From: Desulfosalsimonas propionicica
Lineage (GTDB): Bacteria; Desulfobacterota; Desulfobacteria; Desulfobacterales; Desulfosalsimonadaceae
Length of the DNA: 64,000 nt
Reading direction: 5' to 3'
NCBI RefSeq assembly: GCF_013761005.1
Contig: NZ_JACDUS010000001.1
Location: forward strand, 310,001-374,000
Shown here: piece by piece, positions 48,393 through 56,800 of the stretch
How positions within the stretch are numbered: the first letter of the stretch is position 1
How the letters are laid out: every line of letters starts with the position of its first letter
The notes under the pieces: model-generated
Told to the model about the DNA's origin: nothing
Databases searched by the model: none
What the model saw: only the letters and a program-made list of their open reading frames with translations
Translations under genes and position numbers: made by a program

Positions 48393-49346
48393 ATGAAACT
48401 TATAATCCAGATACCGGCTTACAACGAAGAAGAAACACTATCCATAGCCCTGTCCGCTTTGCCTAGGGAAGTGCCGGGCATTGATGAGGTGGAATGGCTG
48501 GTCATTGACGACGGAAGTACGGACAGGACGGTTGAGGTGGCCAGGGAAAACGGGGTGGATCATATCGTGTCCAATCCCCAGAACATGGGGCTGGCCAGGA
48601 CGTTTATGGCCGGCATGCAGGCCTGTCTGGAGCGGGGGGCAGACATTATTGTTAATACGGATGCGGACAACCAATATTGCGCAGACTGCATCCCTGATCT
48701 TGTCCGGCCCATCCTGGAGAAAAAAGCAGAGCTTGTTGTGGGTGCCAGGGCGATTTCAGAGATCGGTGATTTTTCCAGGCTCAAAAAGCTGCTCCAGAAA
48801 TTCGGAAGCTGGACCGTGCGCGTGGCCAGCGGGACAGACATCCCGGACGCGCCGAGCGGCTTTCGGGCCATCAGCGCAGAGGCGGCCAGAAGGATCAACG
48901 TGTTTAACAACTACACCTATACCCTGGAGACCATCATCCAGGCCGGCCAGAAAAACATTGCCATCACCTGGGTGCCTGTAAAAACAAACGCCTATTTGCG
49001 GCCTTCCAGGCTGTTTAAATCCATTCCGTCATATATTCAAAGATCGGTTATCACGATCCTGCGGATCTTTGTGGTCTACAAGCCGTTCAGGTTCTTTGCC
49101 TCGATCGGGGGGCTGCTGTTTGCCGCGGGCGTCTTGGTAGGAATGCGGTTTCTGTATTTTTATTTTGCCGGCCAGGGCGAAGGCCATATCCAGTCCCTTA
49201 TTTTGACCAGCATACTTATCCTGATGGGATCGCAGACAATCATGCTGGCTTTTGTGGCTGATCTTCTGGGGGTAAACAGGCAGCTGCTGGAAGAGCTGCA
49301 GTATAAGAGCAGGAAAGAGAGTCATTCGGAAAGTGGGGACAATTAA
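48393..49346 (+). CDS. Family 2 glycosyltransferase with C-terminal membrane anchor (DPM1/ArnC-like)
   Basis: 317 aa. GT-A domain: LIIQIPAYNEEETLSIALSAL, VIDDGSTDRTVEVA, DADNQY (DxD-like). Two membrane segments near residues 235-250 and 270-290 (FFASIGGLLFAAGVLVGMRF). Such enzymes usually load a sugar on polyprenyl phosphate, which would supply GT-C-type membrane transferases such as the 45667 product. It lies immediately before the methyltransferase gene. Confidence 0.85.
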   Translation: MKLIIQIPAYNEEETLSIALSALPREVPGIDEVEWLVIDDGSTDRTVEVARENGVDHIVSNPQNMGLARTFMAGMQACLERGADIIVNTDADNQYCADCIPDLVRPILEKKAELVVGARAISEIGDFSRLKKLLQKFGSWTVRVASGTDIPDAPSGFRAISAEAARRINVFNNYTYTLETIIQAGQKNIAITWVPVKTNAYLRPSRLFKSIPSYIQRSVITILRIFVVYKPFRFFASIGGLLFAAGVLVGMRFLYFYFAGQGEGHIQSLILTSILILMGSQTIMLAFVADLLGVNRQLLEELQYKSRKESHSESGDN

Positions 49347-49982
49347 ATGAAAATATCGGGCGGACTAAAGGAAGAAGGCGTTGTTGTGGGCAACACCTAT
49401 GACAAGTACGGCTCAGGCAACCCGATTGAGCGAATGCTTGTAAAAGGCTTTGACAATGCTCTTTCCGATCTCGTAAAAGATGCAGCGCCGGAGACTATAC
49501 ATGAAATCGGCTGTGGGGAAGGGTTCTGGGTCTTGAATTGGAACAAGGAGGGATTTGATGCTCGGGGCTCCGATTTTTCCTCTAAAGTGATTGATATAGC
49601 CAGGGGCAATGCGGTTGAAAAGGGAGTATCCCCGGAAATTTTCAAGGCAAGAAGCATTTACGAGCTAAGCAAGAACGAGGACAGCGCGGACTTGGTGGTG
49701 TGCTGCGAGGTTTTAGAGCATCTGGAAAATCCTGAAGAAGGATTGGCGACCTTGGCACGAATAGCAAGACAGCATGTCATCCTCAGCGTTCCGAGGGAAC
49801 CTCTGTGGCGGGCATTGAATATGATGCGCTTCAAATATTTCGCGAGCTTGGGAAACACACCGGGGCATGTTCAGCATTGGTCAAAGTCAAAATTTGTCCA
49901 GTTGGTTGAAAAATATTTCCGGGTTGTGCGCGTAAGGACACCGCTTCCATGGTCCATGGTTTTGTGCGATGCCTTGAAATAA
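49347..49982 (+). CDS. SAM-dependent methyltransferase
   Basis: 211 aa class I methyltransferase. Motif I IHEIGCGEGFWVLNW near residue 52, acidic GSDFS after strand 2, and LVVCCEVLEHLENPEEGL. Substrate unknown. It starts directly after the GT2 stop and is 7 bases before the AglD-like gene, so these three are likely cotranslated. Confidence 0.85.
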   Translation: MKISGGLKEEGVVVGNTYDKYGSGNPIERMLVKGFDNALSDLVKDAAPETIHEIGCGEGFWVLNWNKEGFDARGSDFSSKVIDIARGNAVEKGVSPEIFKARSIYELSKNEDSADLVVCCEVLEHLENPEEGLATLARIARQHVILSVPREPLWRALNMMRFKYFASLGNTPGHVQHWSKSKFVQLVEKYFRVVRVRTPLPWSMVLCDALK

Positions 49983-49989
49983 AAACAGT

Positions 49990-50865
49990 ATGAAACCATC
50001 TTTAAAAACATGGCTGCAATGGGCTGGTACGGGACTTGGCCTGGCAGGCGTTATTTTTATCGGTATACGCCTGTATCAATACTCAGGAGACCTTGATTTT
50101 GACCGGTTCGGGACCGGGGAGTGGGCAGCAGTTTTAACTCTGGCGTTTGTTTACGGATGTGCGAACTTTTTACTTGCTGCTGCATGGTGGAATATTCTTT
50201 CCATGCTCCGGGTCAGGGCTGATAAAAGCTGGTCCATAAGGATATATGGTGTTTCGCAGCTGGCAAAATATATTCCCGGCAATATTTTCCAGTTCGCCGG
50301 CAGACAGGCTTTAGGGGTTGCGGCAGAGGTGCCTGGCTGGGCACTTGCAAAATCGATTTTCTGGGAGTTGGCTTTTATTTCAACGGCCGGGCTTACATTT
50401 TCCTGCTTAATAATGCCGTCGATATTTCCGGGACTATCAGTTGGTTTGTCATTAACAGGTTTCCTGGCTGTTATCCTCGCGGCAGGCCTTTGTTTACGGT
50501 CTGTGCTGGGAGCATCTGCAGCAAAGGCTTTTTCCTGCCATCTTCTGTTTCTTTTCTTATCAGGTCTTGTCTTTGTCGCTACATTGGCGATTGTTACAGG
50601 CAAAAACAGTAATATATTCTCATTTGAATTTATCATCTTGTATGCAGCCGCCTACGTGGTGGCATGGCTTGCGGGACTTGTCACGCCCGGCGCTCCGGCG
50701 GGTGTTGGAATCAGAGAAATGGTGCTTCTGTTTTTGCTGGGGGCTGAAGTGGCTCAGGCAGAACTGCTGGTTGCTGTCATCTTAAACCGTTTAATTACAG
50801 TGACAGGGGACGGGGGCTTTTTTGTCTGGGCATCGTATAAAAATGTTAAGGCCAAGTCTGATTAA
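49990..50865 (+). CDS. Lysylphosphatidylglycerol synthase TM-region (UPF0104/AglD-like) protein
   Basis: 291 aa with about eight membrane segments and the motif VTPGAPAGVGIREMVLL, the conserved signature of the LPG_synthase_TM family. Members without the synthetase domain are common in glycan loci and have been suggested to move lipid-linked sugars. It fits a module with the GT2 at 48393. Confidence 0.85.
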   Translation: MKPSLKTWLQWAGTGLGLAGVIFIGIRLYQYSGDLDFDRFGTGEWAAVLTLAFVYGCANFLLAAAWWNILSMLRVRADKSWSIRIYGVSQLAKYIPGNIFQFAGRQALGVAAEVPGWALAKSIFWELAFISTAGLTFSCLIMPSIFPGLSVGLSLTGFLAVILAAGLCLRSVLGASAAKAFSCHLLFLFLSGLVFVATLAIVTGKNSNIFSFEFIILYAAAYVVAWLAGLVTPGAPAGVGIREMVLLFLLGAEVAQAELLVAVILNRLITVTGDGGFFVWASYKNVKAKSD

Positions 50866-51019
50866 TTCTGTGTCGGCTTGTATAATTTTTATCATTTGCT
50901 GCGCGTCCAGGAGAAGCTGTACGCTTTCTGCAAAATTGTCCGGGCTTGCCCTTTGAATTTTTGGAATAAGTTTTTCAGAAATCCCAAAGTAGTAAAATGC
51001 AAAGACAGGTGATGCGGCA

Positions 51020-52150
51020 TTGAGGGCCCACGGAACCGGGGTTTTGGTTTACGATTTTCTGTTTTGCCGCGGCGGTGCGGAGTATTTGACGCTTGTGCTT
51101 GCAGAAGGGATTTCAAAGACCGATATTGTTGTTGCATTTCGGGATTCGGATGCGTTTCCGGATTCAGAAATGGCCGGAGTGCGGTGTTGTGAGCTGGGGC
51201 CGCCTCCGGGAGTGTCTTTTCGGGCCTGGCGCACGCTTTCCGGGCTGTACCGGTTTCGTCGCCGCGCGGGTTTTCTTGCGGACTATGATTGGGTCATTTT
51301 CAGCGGATCGACTGCCCTGGAAGGCGTTTGGCACAGGCCGCCAGGGCGTAACCTGTATTACTGCCATACCCTCCCGCGCTTTGCCTATGATCTTTACGAG
51401 TATTATCTTGCACAGATTTCGTGGTGGCAGCGGCCGGTGTTCCGGGCGCTGGTGTGGTGGGTCAGGCGTCGCTATGAGGCCGCGCTTGGGCGGATGGATG
51501 TCATTCTTGCAAATTCCCAAAACGTGCGCGGCCGCTTAAAACGCTACCTGGGCCTGGATGCCACTGTGGTAAACCCGCCCTGCGACACAACCGGCTACCG
51601 ATGGCTTGCAGATGAGGGTTATTTTCTCTCGCCGGCCCGGCTGGAGCCGTTTAAGCGCGTGGACAAAATTATTGAGGCTTTCCGGCAGATGCCGGATCAG
51701 CGTCTGGTGGTGGCCTCGGGGGGGGCGGATGAGGCGCGTCTGCGGCAGATAGCGGGCGGGTGTGCCAATATTGAGTTTACGGGCTGGCAGTCTGATGCGG
51801 GGATGCGTGAGCTGGTTGGCCGTGCCAGGGCAACGATTTATGTGGCTCAGGATGAGGATTTCGGAATGTCCCCGGTGGAATCCATGGCTGCTGGCAAGCC
51901 GGTGATCGGAGTTGCCGAGGGCGGGTTGCTTGAAACAGTGATCCACGGCAAGACGGGCATTCTGGTCAATGCGCCCGCGCCGGAAGTCATTGCCGCTGCG
52001 GTGCGCGGGTTGAGCGCCGAGCGGGCAGCGCAAATGCGCCCGGCCTGTGAGGCACGGGCCTCAGGATTTGGTACGGAGAAATTTCTGGCGGCCATGCAGG
52101 CGGCCATTGCGTCGACAAGGAGTGCGGATGCGAATAACACATGTCTATAA
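51020..52150 (+). CDS. Family 4 glycosyltransferase (WbaZ/WbpY-like)
   Basis: 376 aa GT-B enzyme. ILANSQNVRGRLKRYLG and EDFGMSPVESMAAGKPVIG (E-x7-E type) resemble mannosyl/rhamnosyltransferases of A-band-type loci. The start is TTG 51020, supported by AGGTGA at 51007-51012 with a 7-base gap. It overlaps the next GT by 23 bases. Confidence 0.85.
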   Translation: MRAHGTGVLVYDFLFCRGGAEYLTLVLAEGISKTDIVVAFRDSDAFPDSEMAGVRCCELGPPPGVSFRAWRTLSGLYRFRRRAGFLADYDWVIFSGSTALEGVWHRPPGRNLYYCHTLPRFAYDLYEYYLAQISWWQRPVFRALVWWVRRRYEAALGRMDVILANSQNVRGRLKRYLGLDATVVNPPCDTTGYRWLADEGYFLSPARLEPFKRVDKIIEAFRQMPDQRLVVASGGADEARLRQIAGGCANIEFTGWQSDAGMRELVGRARATIYVAQDEDFGMSPVESMAAGKPVIGVAEGGLLETVIHGKTGILVNAPAPEVIAAAVRGLSAERAAQMRPACEARASGFGTEKFLAAMQAAIASTRSADANNTCL

Positions 52151-53240
52151 AACCTATTTTCCCGAAAGCCAGGGCGGGCTTGAGGAAACCATCCGCCAGA
52201 TCTGTGCGGGCACCCGGGCGCTGGGCGCGGAGAACCGGGTGCTGACCCTGGCACCCCATGGCAGAGACTATCGGGTGGAGCGCGAGGAAGCAACGGTGAT
52301 CCGCTACCGGCGGGATTTGGATATAGCCTCCTGCGGCATGTCTGCCTCCGCATTAATGGCGTTTCGCTGGGAGGCGCGCGAGGCAGACATTGTCCATTAC
52401 CACTTTCCGTGGCCTTTTGCGGATGTGATGCATTTTTCAGGTGCTGTCAGCGCGCCAACGGTGCTGACTTACCATTCTGACGTGGTGCGCCAGCAGAAGC
52501 TGGCAGCCCTTTACAGGCCGCTGATGTTGCGGTTTTTAAAGGCGATGACGCGGGTGGTGGCCACCTCCCGGAATTATTTCACGACCAGCCCTGTGCTGCA
52601 GTCGGTTTCTGACCGGGTGGAGGTCATCCCGATTGGTCTGGATGAGGCGAGTTATCCGGTGCCGGATGAAGCGGTTCTGAGGCGGGTTCAGGCCGAGGTA
52701 GGCAGTGGATTTTTTCTTTTTGTGGGGGTGCTGCGCTATTATAAGGGCTTGCATTTTTTGCTTGACGCAGTGGCCAATACCAACATGCGGGTCGTTATCG
52801 CCGGCATCGGGCCCATGGAACAGGAACTGCGCGCCCGGGCACGTGAACTGGGCCTGACCAATGTGATCTTTTTGGGATATGTGTCTGATAGCTGGAAGGC
52901 CGCATTGTTTCGGCTCTGCCGGGCGGTGGTGTTTCCGTCTCACATGCGCGCCGAGGCCTTTGGATTAACCCTGGTTGAAGGGGCGATGTTTGGCCGGCCT
53001 TTGATTTCCTCTGAGATGGGAACCGGGACCACTTACGTCAATGTCCATGGCGAATCGGGCCTGGTTGTAAAGCCCGGAGATCCAAACGATCTCAGGGCCG
53101 CCATGCAGCGGTTAAGCAATGACGATGAGCTGGCCGGGAAGCTGGGCGCCGGGGCGCGTCAGCGCTATGAGCGTTTGTTTACCGGAAAATCCATGGCCAA
53201 TTCCTACTACAATCTTTATCAGCATGTACTTGGCGGTTGA
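52128..53240 (+). CDS. Family 4 glycosyltransferase
   Basis: 370 aa GT-B enzyme. N-terminal MRITHVYKTYFPESQGGLEETIRQI. VATSRNYFTTSPVLQSV and RAEAFGLTLVEGAMFGRPLISSE (E-x7-E) mark the donor site. The ATG at 52128 has AAGGAG shortly before it. Coupled to the preceding GT; together they may add the adaptor or first rhamnose/mannose residues of the ABC-exported chain. Confidence 0.88.
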   Translation: MRITHVYKTYFPESQGGLEETIRQICAGTRALGAENRVLTLAPHGRDYRVEREEATVIRYRRDLDIASCGMSASALMAFRWEAREADIVHYHFPWPFADVMHFSGAVSAPTVLTYHSDVVRQQKLAALYRPLMLRFLKAMTRVVATSRNYFTTSPVLQSVSDRVEVIPIGLDEASYPVPDEAVLRRVQAEVGSGFFLFVGVLRYYKGLHFLLDAVANTNMRVVIAGIGPMEQELRARARELGLTNVIFLGYVSDSWKAALFRLCRAVVFPSHMRAEAFGLTLVEGAMFGRPLISSEMGTGTTYVNVHGESGLVVKPGDPNDLRAAMQRLSNDDELAGKLGAGARQRYERLFTGKSMANSYYNLYQHVLGG

Positions 53241-53571
53241 AAAGCGGGCGAAGATAAGTCTTTTTATCGGTTTGAGCTGAAAAAAATCTTGACATTGAAT
53301 CCCGTCATCGGCTGTTTGGAAAACCTCGGGCAACGGAACGGGTTTGAAAAAATTACCGATGCCTGAATTTTTAATTTTGCAGATCAGAGGTTTGAAACGC
53401 CCAGAATTGCGGTTTGAAAATCCTTTTTGGCATGTGTAACTTTATGTGTAGTTTTTTTTAAAAACCCATGATGAAACTGACAAAATTCCACATAAATTTA
53501 GACCGCGTTTTTTATGTAGCACCGAAAAATCAATAGTTTCGCAGCGTCTCAGGGGTATGAAAAAACCATCG

Positions 53572-53620
53572 CCGGCCTTTCACGCCGGCGACAGGGGTTC
53601 AAACCCCCTTGGGGATGCCA
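53572..53620 (+). pseudogene. 3' fragment of tRNA-Glu (UUC)
   Basis: The anticodon arm CCGGC-CTTTCAC-GCCGG (anticodon TTC), variable CGAC, T arm AGGGG-TTCAAAC-CCCCT, acceptor strand TGGGGAT and G plus CCA are all intact. No matching ATCCCCA/GTCCCCA acceptor strand or D arm exists upstream. This is the pattern of an attachment-site duplicate left by an element that integrates into a tRNA gene. Confidence 0.75.
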
Positions 53621-53639
53621 ACTGAACAATCAAAGGGTT

Positions 53640-53670
53640 AGCCGTTTTCACGGCTGGCTCTTTTTATTTT
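53640..53670 (+). terminator. Terminator-like hairpin after the tRNA-Glu fragment
   Basis: AGCCG-TTTTCA-CGGCT followed by GGCTCTTTTTATTTT. It probably came with the tRNA 3' end. Confidence 0.6.
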
Positions 53671-53765
53671 GTGACCCATCTCCGTGACCCATTTTCTGCT
53701 TTGCCCTGACCAGGTTTTTGCGTCAAGAAATCGTTAAAACTGATTTCTGACTGCATTTTAAACCT

Positions 53766-54060
53766 GATGGATCTGGACTTTATTGATCAGAAAAAAGATA
53801 TCATCCTGATCGGCAATCCGGGTGTGGGCAAAAGCTTTCCGGCCAAATGATAACCTATGCTGCCACCCAGGCCGGCATCAAGACGCTGTTTGCCTCCACA
53901 ATGGATAGGATCAACCAGCTCATTGCCGCCGATGCTGATCATTCTCTGGTCAAAAAGCTCCATTATTATCAATCACAGGATTTACTGGTAAGTGACGAGA
54001 TCGGTTATCTTCAACTCGGAAATCCTGATACTCGAATGGAAGATGCTATCAAAAGCGGAT
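53766..54060 (+). pseudogene. IS21-type istB ATPase remnant
   Basis: MDLDFIDQKKDIILIGNPGVGKSF contains the Walker A of IstB-like helper ATPases. The frame then breaks near 53845, and the next frame continues ITYAATQAGIKTLFASTMDRINQLIAADADHSLVKKL and DLLVSDEIGYLQL (Walker B region) before losing similarity near 54018. Both ends of the gene and the partner istA are missing. Confidence 0.75.
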
Positions 54061-54317
54061 GAAATCCGGAGAGTAAAAAAAGAGACACCGGCTCTCAAGC
54101 AGGTTATCCTTTTTTGTCTTTCCAAAAGCGTGTATGGTGGAAGTGTTGCCAGACTATGTCCTGGCTGGTTTTTCAGAACGCCTCAGGAAAGGCGTCTTGC
54201 CAAAGCCGGAATCAACGGCCCGGTCAGCCGCCTGGAGCTGGAAAGAGCTTGACAAAAAAGAAATACCGGAAGGCGTGGCCCGGCCAGCATAATCATTCCG
54301 ATATCGTGTGGAGATAA
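54061..54317 (+). other. Remnant region between istB fragment and GT4
   Basis: An open frame runs from within the istB fragment to 54252 (RVKKETPALKQVILFCLSKSVYGG...), but it matches no family I know and has no ribosome binding site of its own. Probably debris of the same mobile region. Confidence 0.4.
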
Positions 54318-55505
54318 ATGACCAGGCTTTTATGCTACATGCCCACCCCAGGCGGCCTTACCGGCGCGCCGCGGCGGTTGCTTACCCTGTGCCAGGTATT
54401 AAAACATGAGGGTATAGACGTTTGCATTGCATCAGAGCCGGGCAGCGATTTGCTTGCGGCAGCTGAAGCCCAGGGGGTTGAAACTATTTGCCTTAAACTC
54501 CTCGAAATTCTTAGGCTTCGCCACGGGGCGTTGTTCGGCGGAAGCCTTTTTTTCAAGCTTCGGGCGGCACTTGCTCTTATAATGCAGAATCTTGCATTTG
54601 CGAGATTGATCAGAAAGTCCGATGCTGATGTTGTCTGGCTCCGTGGAAGCAAGGGCATTGCCTTTGCTGTACTGGGCGCATGGCTTGCAAGGCGGCCGGT
54701 CGTCTGGGATGTCGATGGCTCATGGCATTCCAGAGGCGTTATAAAAAGGATCTATGGCCTTGGATTACAAATTTCTCGCGTGGTTGTTCACCAGTATGAA
54801 AGCGCCGGAGAGCAAATATTCGGACAAAAAGCAGCCGAAAAATTTAATTATAAATCCTATACCCTTGTCCCTGGAATCGAGTTGAATCGACTGGAGTCCC
54901 TTAAGAAAAGAAAACGCGGGCAGGACGGAAACCAAAATCCAGAACAACCTTTTCAGATTCTGGAGGTGGGCAGCATTTGCGAGCGCAAAAATCAGCGATT
55001 AATGATCGAAGCGATTGCTGAACTTAAACGCATTGGTGTTAATAGAAGAATATTGTTCCAGGTCGCAGGGGGCGTCTTCGAGGAAGATTACGCAAAACGG
55101 CTAATAGAAGATATAAAAAAAACCGGGCTGCAGGAAAATGTGGAGCCCCTCGGCTGGCGAGACGATATTCATTCTTTGATGAGCAAGGCCGATCTTCTGG
55201 TGCTGCCTTCTTTGGATGAAGGAGTGCCCAATGCTGTCCAGGAGGCAATGTATATCGGCCTGCCTGTCATGGTGAGCAATGCTGGCGGCATGCCGGAGAT
55301 TGTCGAGCATGGAAAGACCGGCTGGGTCCTGTCCGTTGATGATTCGCGTTTATGGGCGCAGCAGATTGCGGATTGTATACGTAATGAAGAAAAATGCAGG
55401 TCTGTGGGTGAGACTGCGTCTATGTATGCAGACAAACATTTTTCCACGGATGTTTGGGGGAAAAGATATGCGGAGGTTGTCCGGCAGGCTGCCGGGCAGT
55501 TATAA
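54318..55505 (+). CDS. Family 4 glycosyltransferase
   Basis: 395 aa GT-B enzyme. MTRLLCYMPTPGGLTGAPRRLLTLCQVL at the N-terminus, QILEVGSICERKNQRLMIEAI at the start of the C-terminal lobe, and SLDEGVPNAVQEAMYIGLPVMVSNAGGMPEIV as the donor-binding E-x7-E region. First intact gene of the distal block after the mobile debris. Confidence 0.88.
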   Translation: MTRLLCYMPTPGGLTGAPRRLLTLCQVLKHEGIDVCIASEPGSDLLAAAEAQGVETICLKLLEILRLRHGALFGGSLFFKLRAALALIMQNLAFARLIRKSDADVVWLRGSKGIAFAVLGAWLARRPVVWDVDGSWHSRGVIKRIYGLGLQISRVVVHQYESAGEQIFGQKAAEKFNYKSYTLVPGIELNRLESLKKRKRGQDGNQNPEQPFQILEVGSICERKNQRLMIEAIAELKRIGVNRRILFQVAGGVFEEDYAKRLIEDIKKTGLQENVEPLGWRDDIHSLMSKADLLVLPSLDEGVPNAVQEAMYIGLPVMVSNAGGMPEIVEHGKTGWVLSVDDSRLWAQQIADCIRNEEKCRSVGETASMYADKHFSTDVWGKRYAEVVRQAAGQL

Positions 55506-55521
55506 AAGGCATTATGGATTA

Positions 55522-56685
55522 ATGTGCCAGCGATCTGGAAGTTATTTAAATAAAAGCCTGCTTTTCATGGTTAACGTGGACTGGTTTTTTGTGTCCCATC
55601 GCCTGCCCATCGCAATGACAGCGATGAAGGAAGGCTACAGGGTGCATCTGGCTTGCGCTTTTACAGACCATTGGGATTATTTGTCATCCCTGGGAATCGA
55701 ACTGCATCCGCTGCCTTTGTGCCGGAGCGGGACGGGCATTGGCCGAGAGCTTGAAAGCTTCCTGGCTATATACAAGCTTGTCAAAGGCATAAAACCGGAC
55801 ATCGTGCATTGTGTGACCATAAAGCCGGTTGTTTACGGCGGTGTTGCCAGCCGGTTTGCGGGGATCAAGGGCCGGGTCGCCTCCATATCCGGCCTTGGTT
55901 ACGTGTTTGTGGCCCGTGGGATCAAGGCGGGTGTATTTCGCCGGATAGTATCTGTATTGTATCGGTTCGCGCTGCGAAGCAGTAGAACCCGGGTTATATT
56001 TCAGAACCCGGAAGACAAAAGTTTGTTGATTCAAAACAGAGTGATTTCTGAAAAACAGGCGATCATTCTCAGGGGTTCCGGGGTTGCTCTGGAGAAATAT
56101 TCATATCTGCCCGAGCCTGATGGCATCCCGGTGATTGCCTTTGCTTCCCGCCTGCTCAAGGACAAGGGGGTGGAGGAGTTTGTGCGGGGAGCCCGCATTC
56201 TTCGAGGCAGGGGGATAAAAGCCCGGTTTTGGCTAATCGGTGATATTGACCAGGACAATCCGGCTTCAGTGTCCCAGGCGATGCTGGATGTCTGGCGAAA
56301 GGAAAATGTGGTAGAAGTTTTGGGGTATCGCAGAGATATTCCGGAATTGTTTGCCAAATCAAATATTATTGCATTGCCGTCATATCGAGAAGGACTGCCC
56401 AAGGTCTTAGTGGAAGCTGCTGCATGCGGCAGGGCTGTTGTGACCACTGATGTTCCCGGTTGTCGGGATGCCATAGAGCCGGGGAGAACCGGATTACTGG
56501 TGCCTGTGCGTGATGCAGATGCCCTGGCCGATGCCGTGCAAAAACTTATTGAAAACCCTGAATTGCGCAAATCCATGGGCCGGGCAGGGCGTAAACTGGC
56601 TGAGCGCGAGTTTGCAATTGAAAAAATTGTGGATGCGCATATGGAGATTTATGAGCAGATGGTCAGTGCGTCGGTTGGGCGGTGA
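55522..56685 (+). CDS. Family 4 glycosyltransferase (PglA/CapM-like)
   Basis: 387 aa. VDWFFVSHRLPIAMTAMKEGYRVHLAC is the characteristic N-terminus of GT4 enzymes acting early on undecaprenyl-linked N-acetylated sugars. PSYREGLPKVLVEAAACGRAVVTTDVPGCRDAI is the donor site. ATG 55522 is chosen; a longer frame to 55279 overlaps the preceding gene and lacks GT sequence. The order GT4, WbpV-like reductase, WecA-like transferase is a recurrent initiating module. Confidence 0.85.
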   Translation: MCQRSGSYLNKSLLFMVNVDWFFVSHRLPIAMTAMKEGYRVHLACAFTDHWDYLSSLGIELHPLPLCRSGTGIGRELESFLAIYKLVKGIKPDIVHCVTIKPVVYGGVASRFAGIKGRVASISGLGYVFVARGIKAGVFRRIVSVLYRFALRSSRTRVIFQNPEDKSLLIQNRVISEKQAIILRGSGVALEKYSYLPEPDGIPVIAFASRLLKDKGVEEFVRGARILRGRGIKARFWLIGDIDQDNPASVSQAMLDVWRKENVVEVLGYRRDIPELFAKSNIIALPSYREGLPKVLVEAAACGRAVVTTDVPGCRDAIEPGRTGLLVPVRDADALADAVQKLIENPELRKSMGRAGRKLAEREFAIEKIVDAHMEIYEQMVSASVGR

Positions 56686-56725
56686 GTCAGTGAATCGGTG
56701 ACTCGGTAAGTCAGAGTTCAGAAGG
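56680..56725 (+). repeat. Short GAGTCAGTGA-type tandem repeats
   Basis: GGTGAGTCAGTGAATCGGTGA continuing with CTCGGTAAGTCAG is a run of imperfect 7-8-base repeats directly at the stop of the GT4 gene. A related GGCGAGTCAGTGAGTCAG stands at 57737, at the junction of the epimerase-like and DUF4258 parts. Confidence 0.55.
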
Positions 56726-56800
56726 CAAGAATGAAATATAAGAACAACATTTTCTATGCAAGATCGTGTCAACAACAAGAAACAAAAAATAAATAATAGC

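Noticed and set aside
52128-53240. Frameshift between the two overlapping GT4 genes at 52128-52150
   Set aside because: Each frame is a complete GT4 protein with its own start and ribosome binding site; the overlap is ordinary coupling.
53521-53571. Complete tRNA-Glu gene including the 5' half
   Set aside because: The required acceptor strand complementary to TGGGGAT and a plausible D arm are missing.
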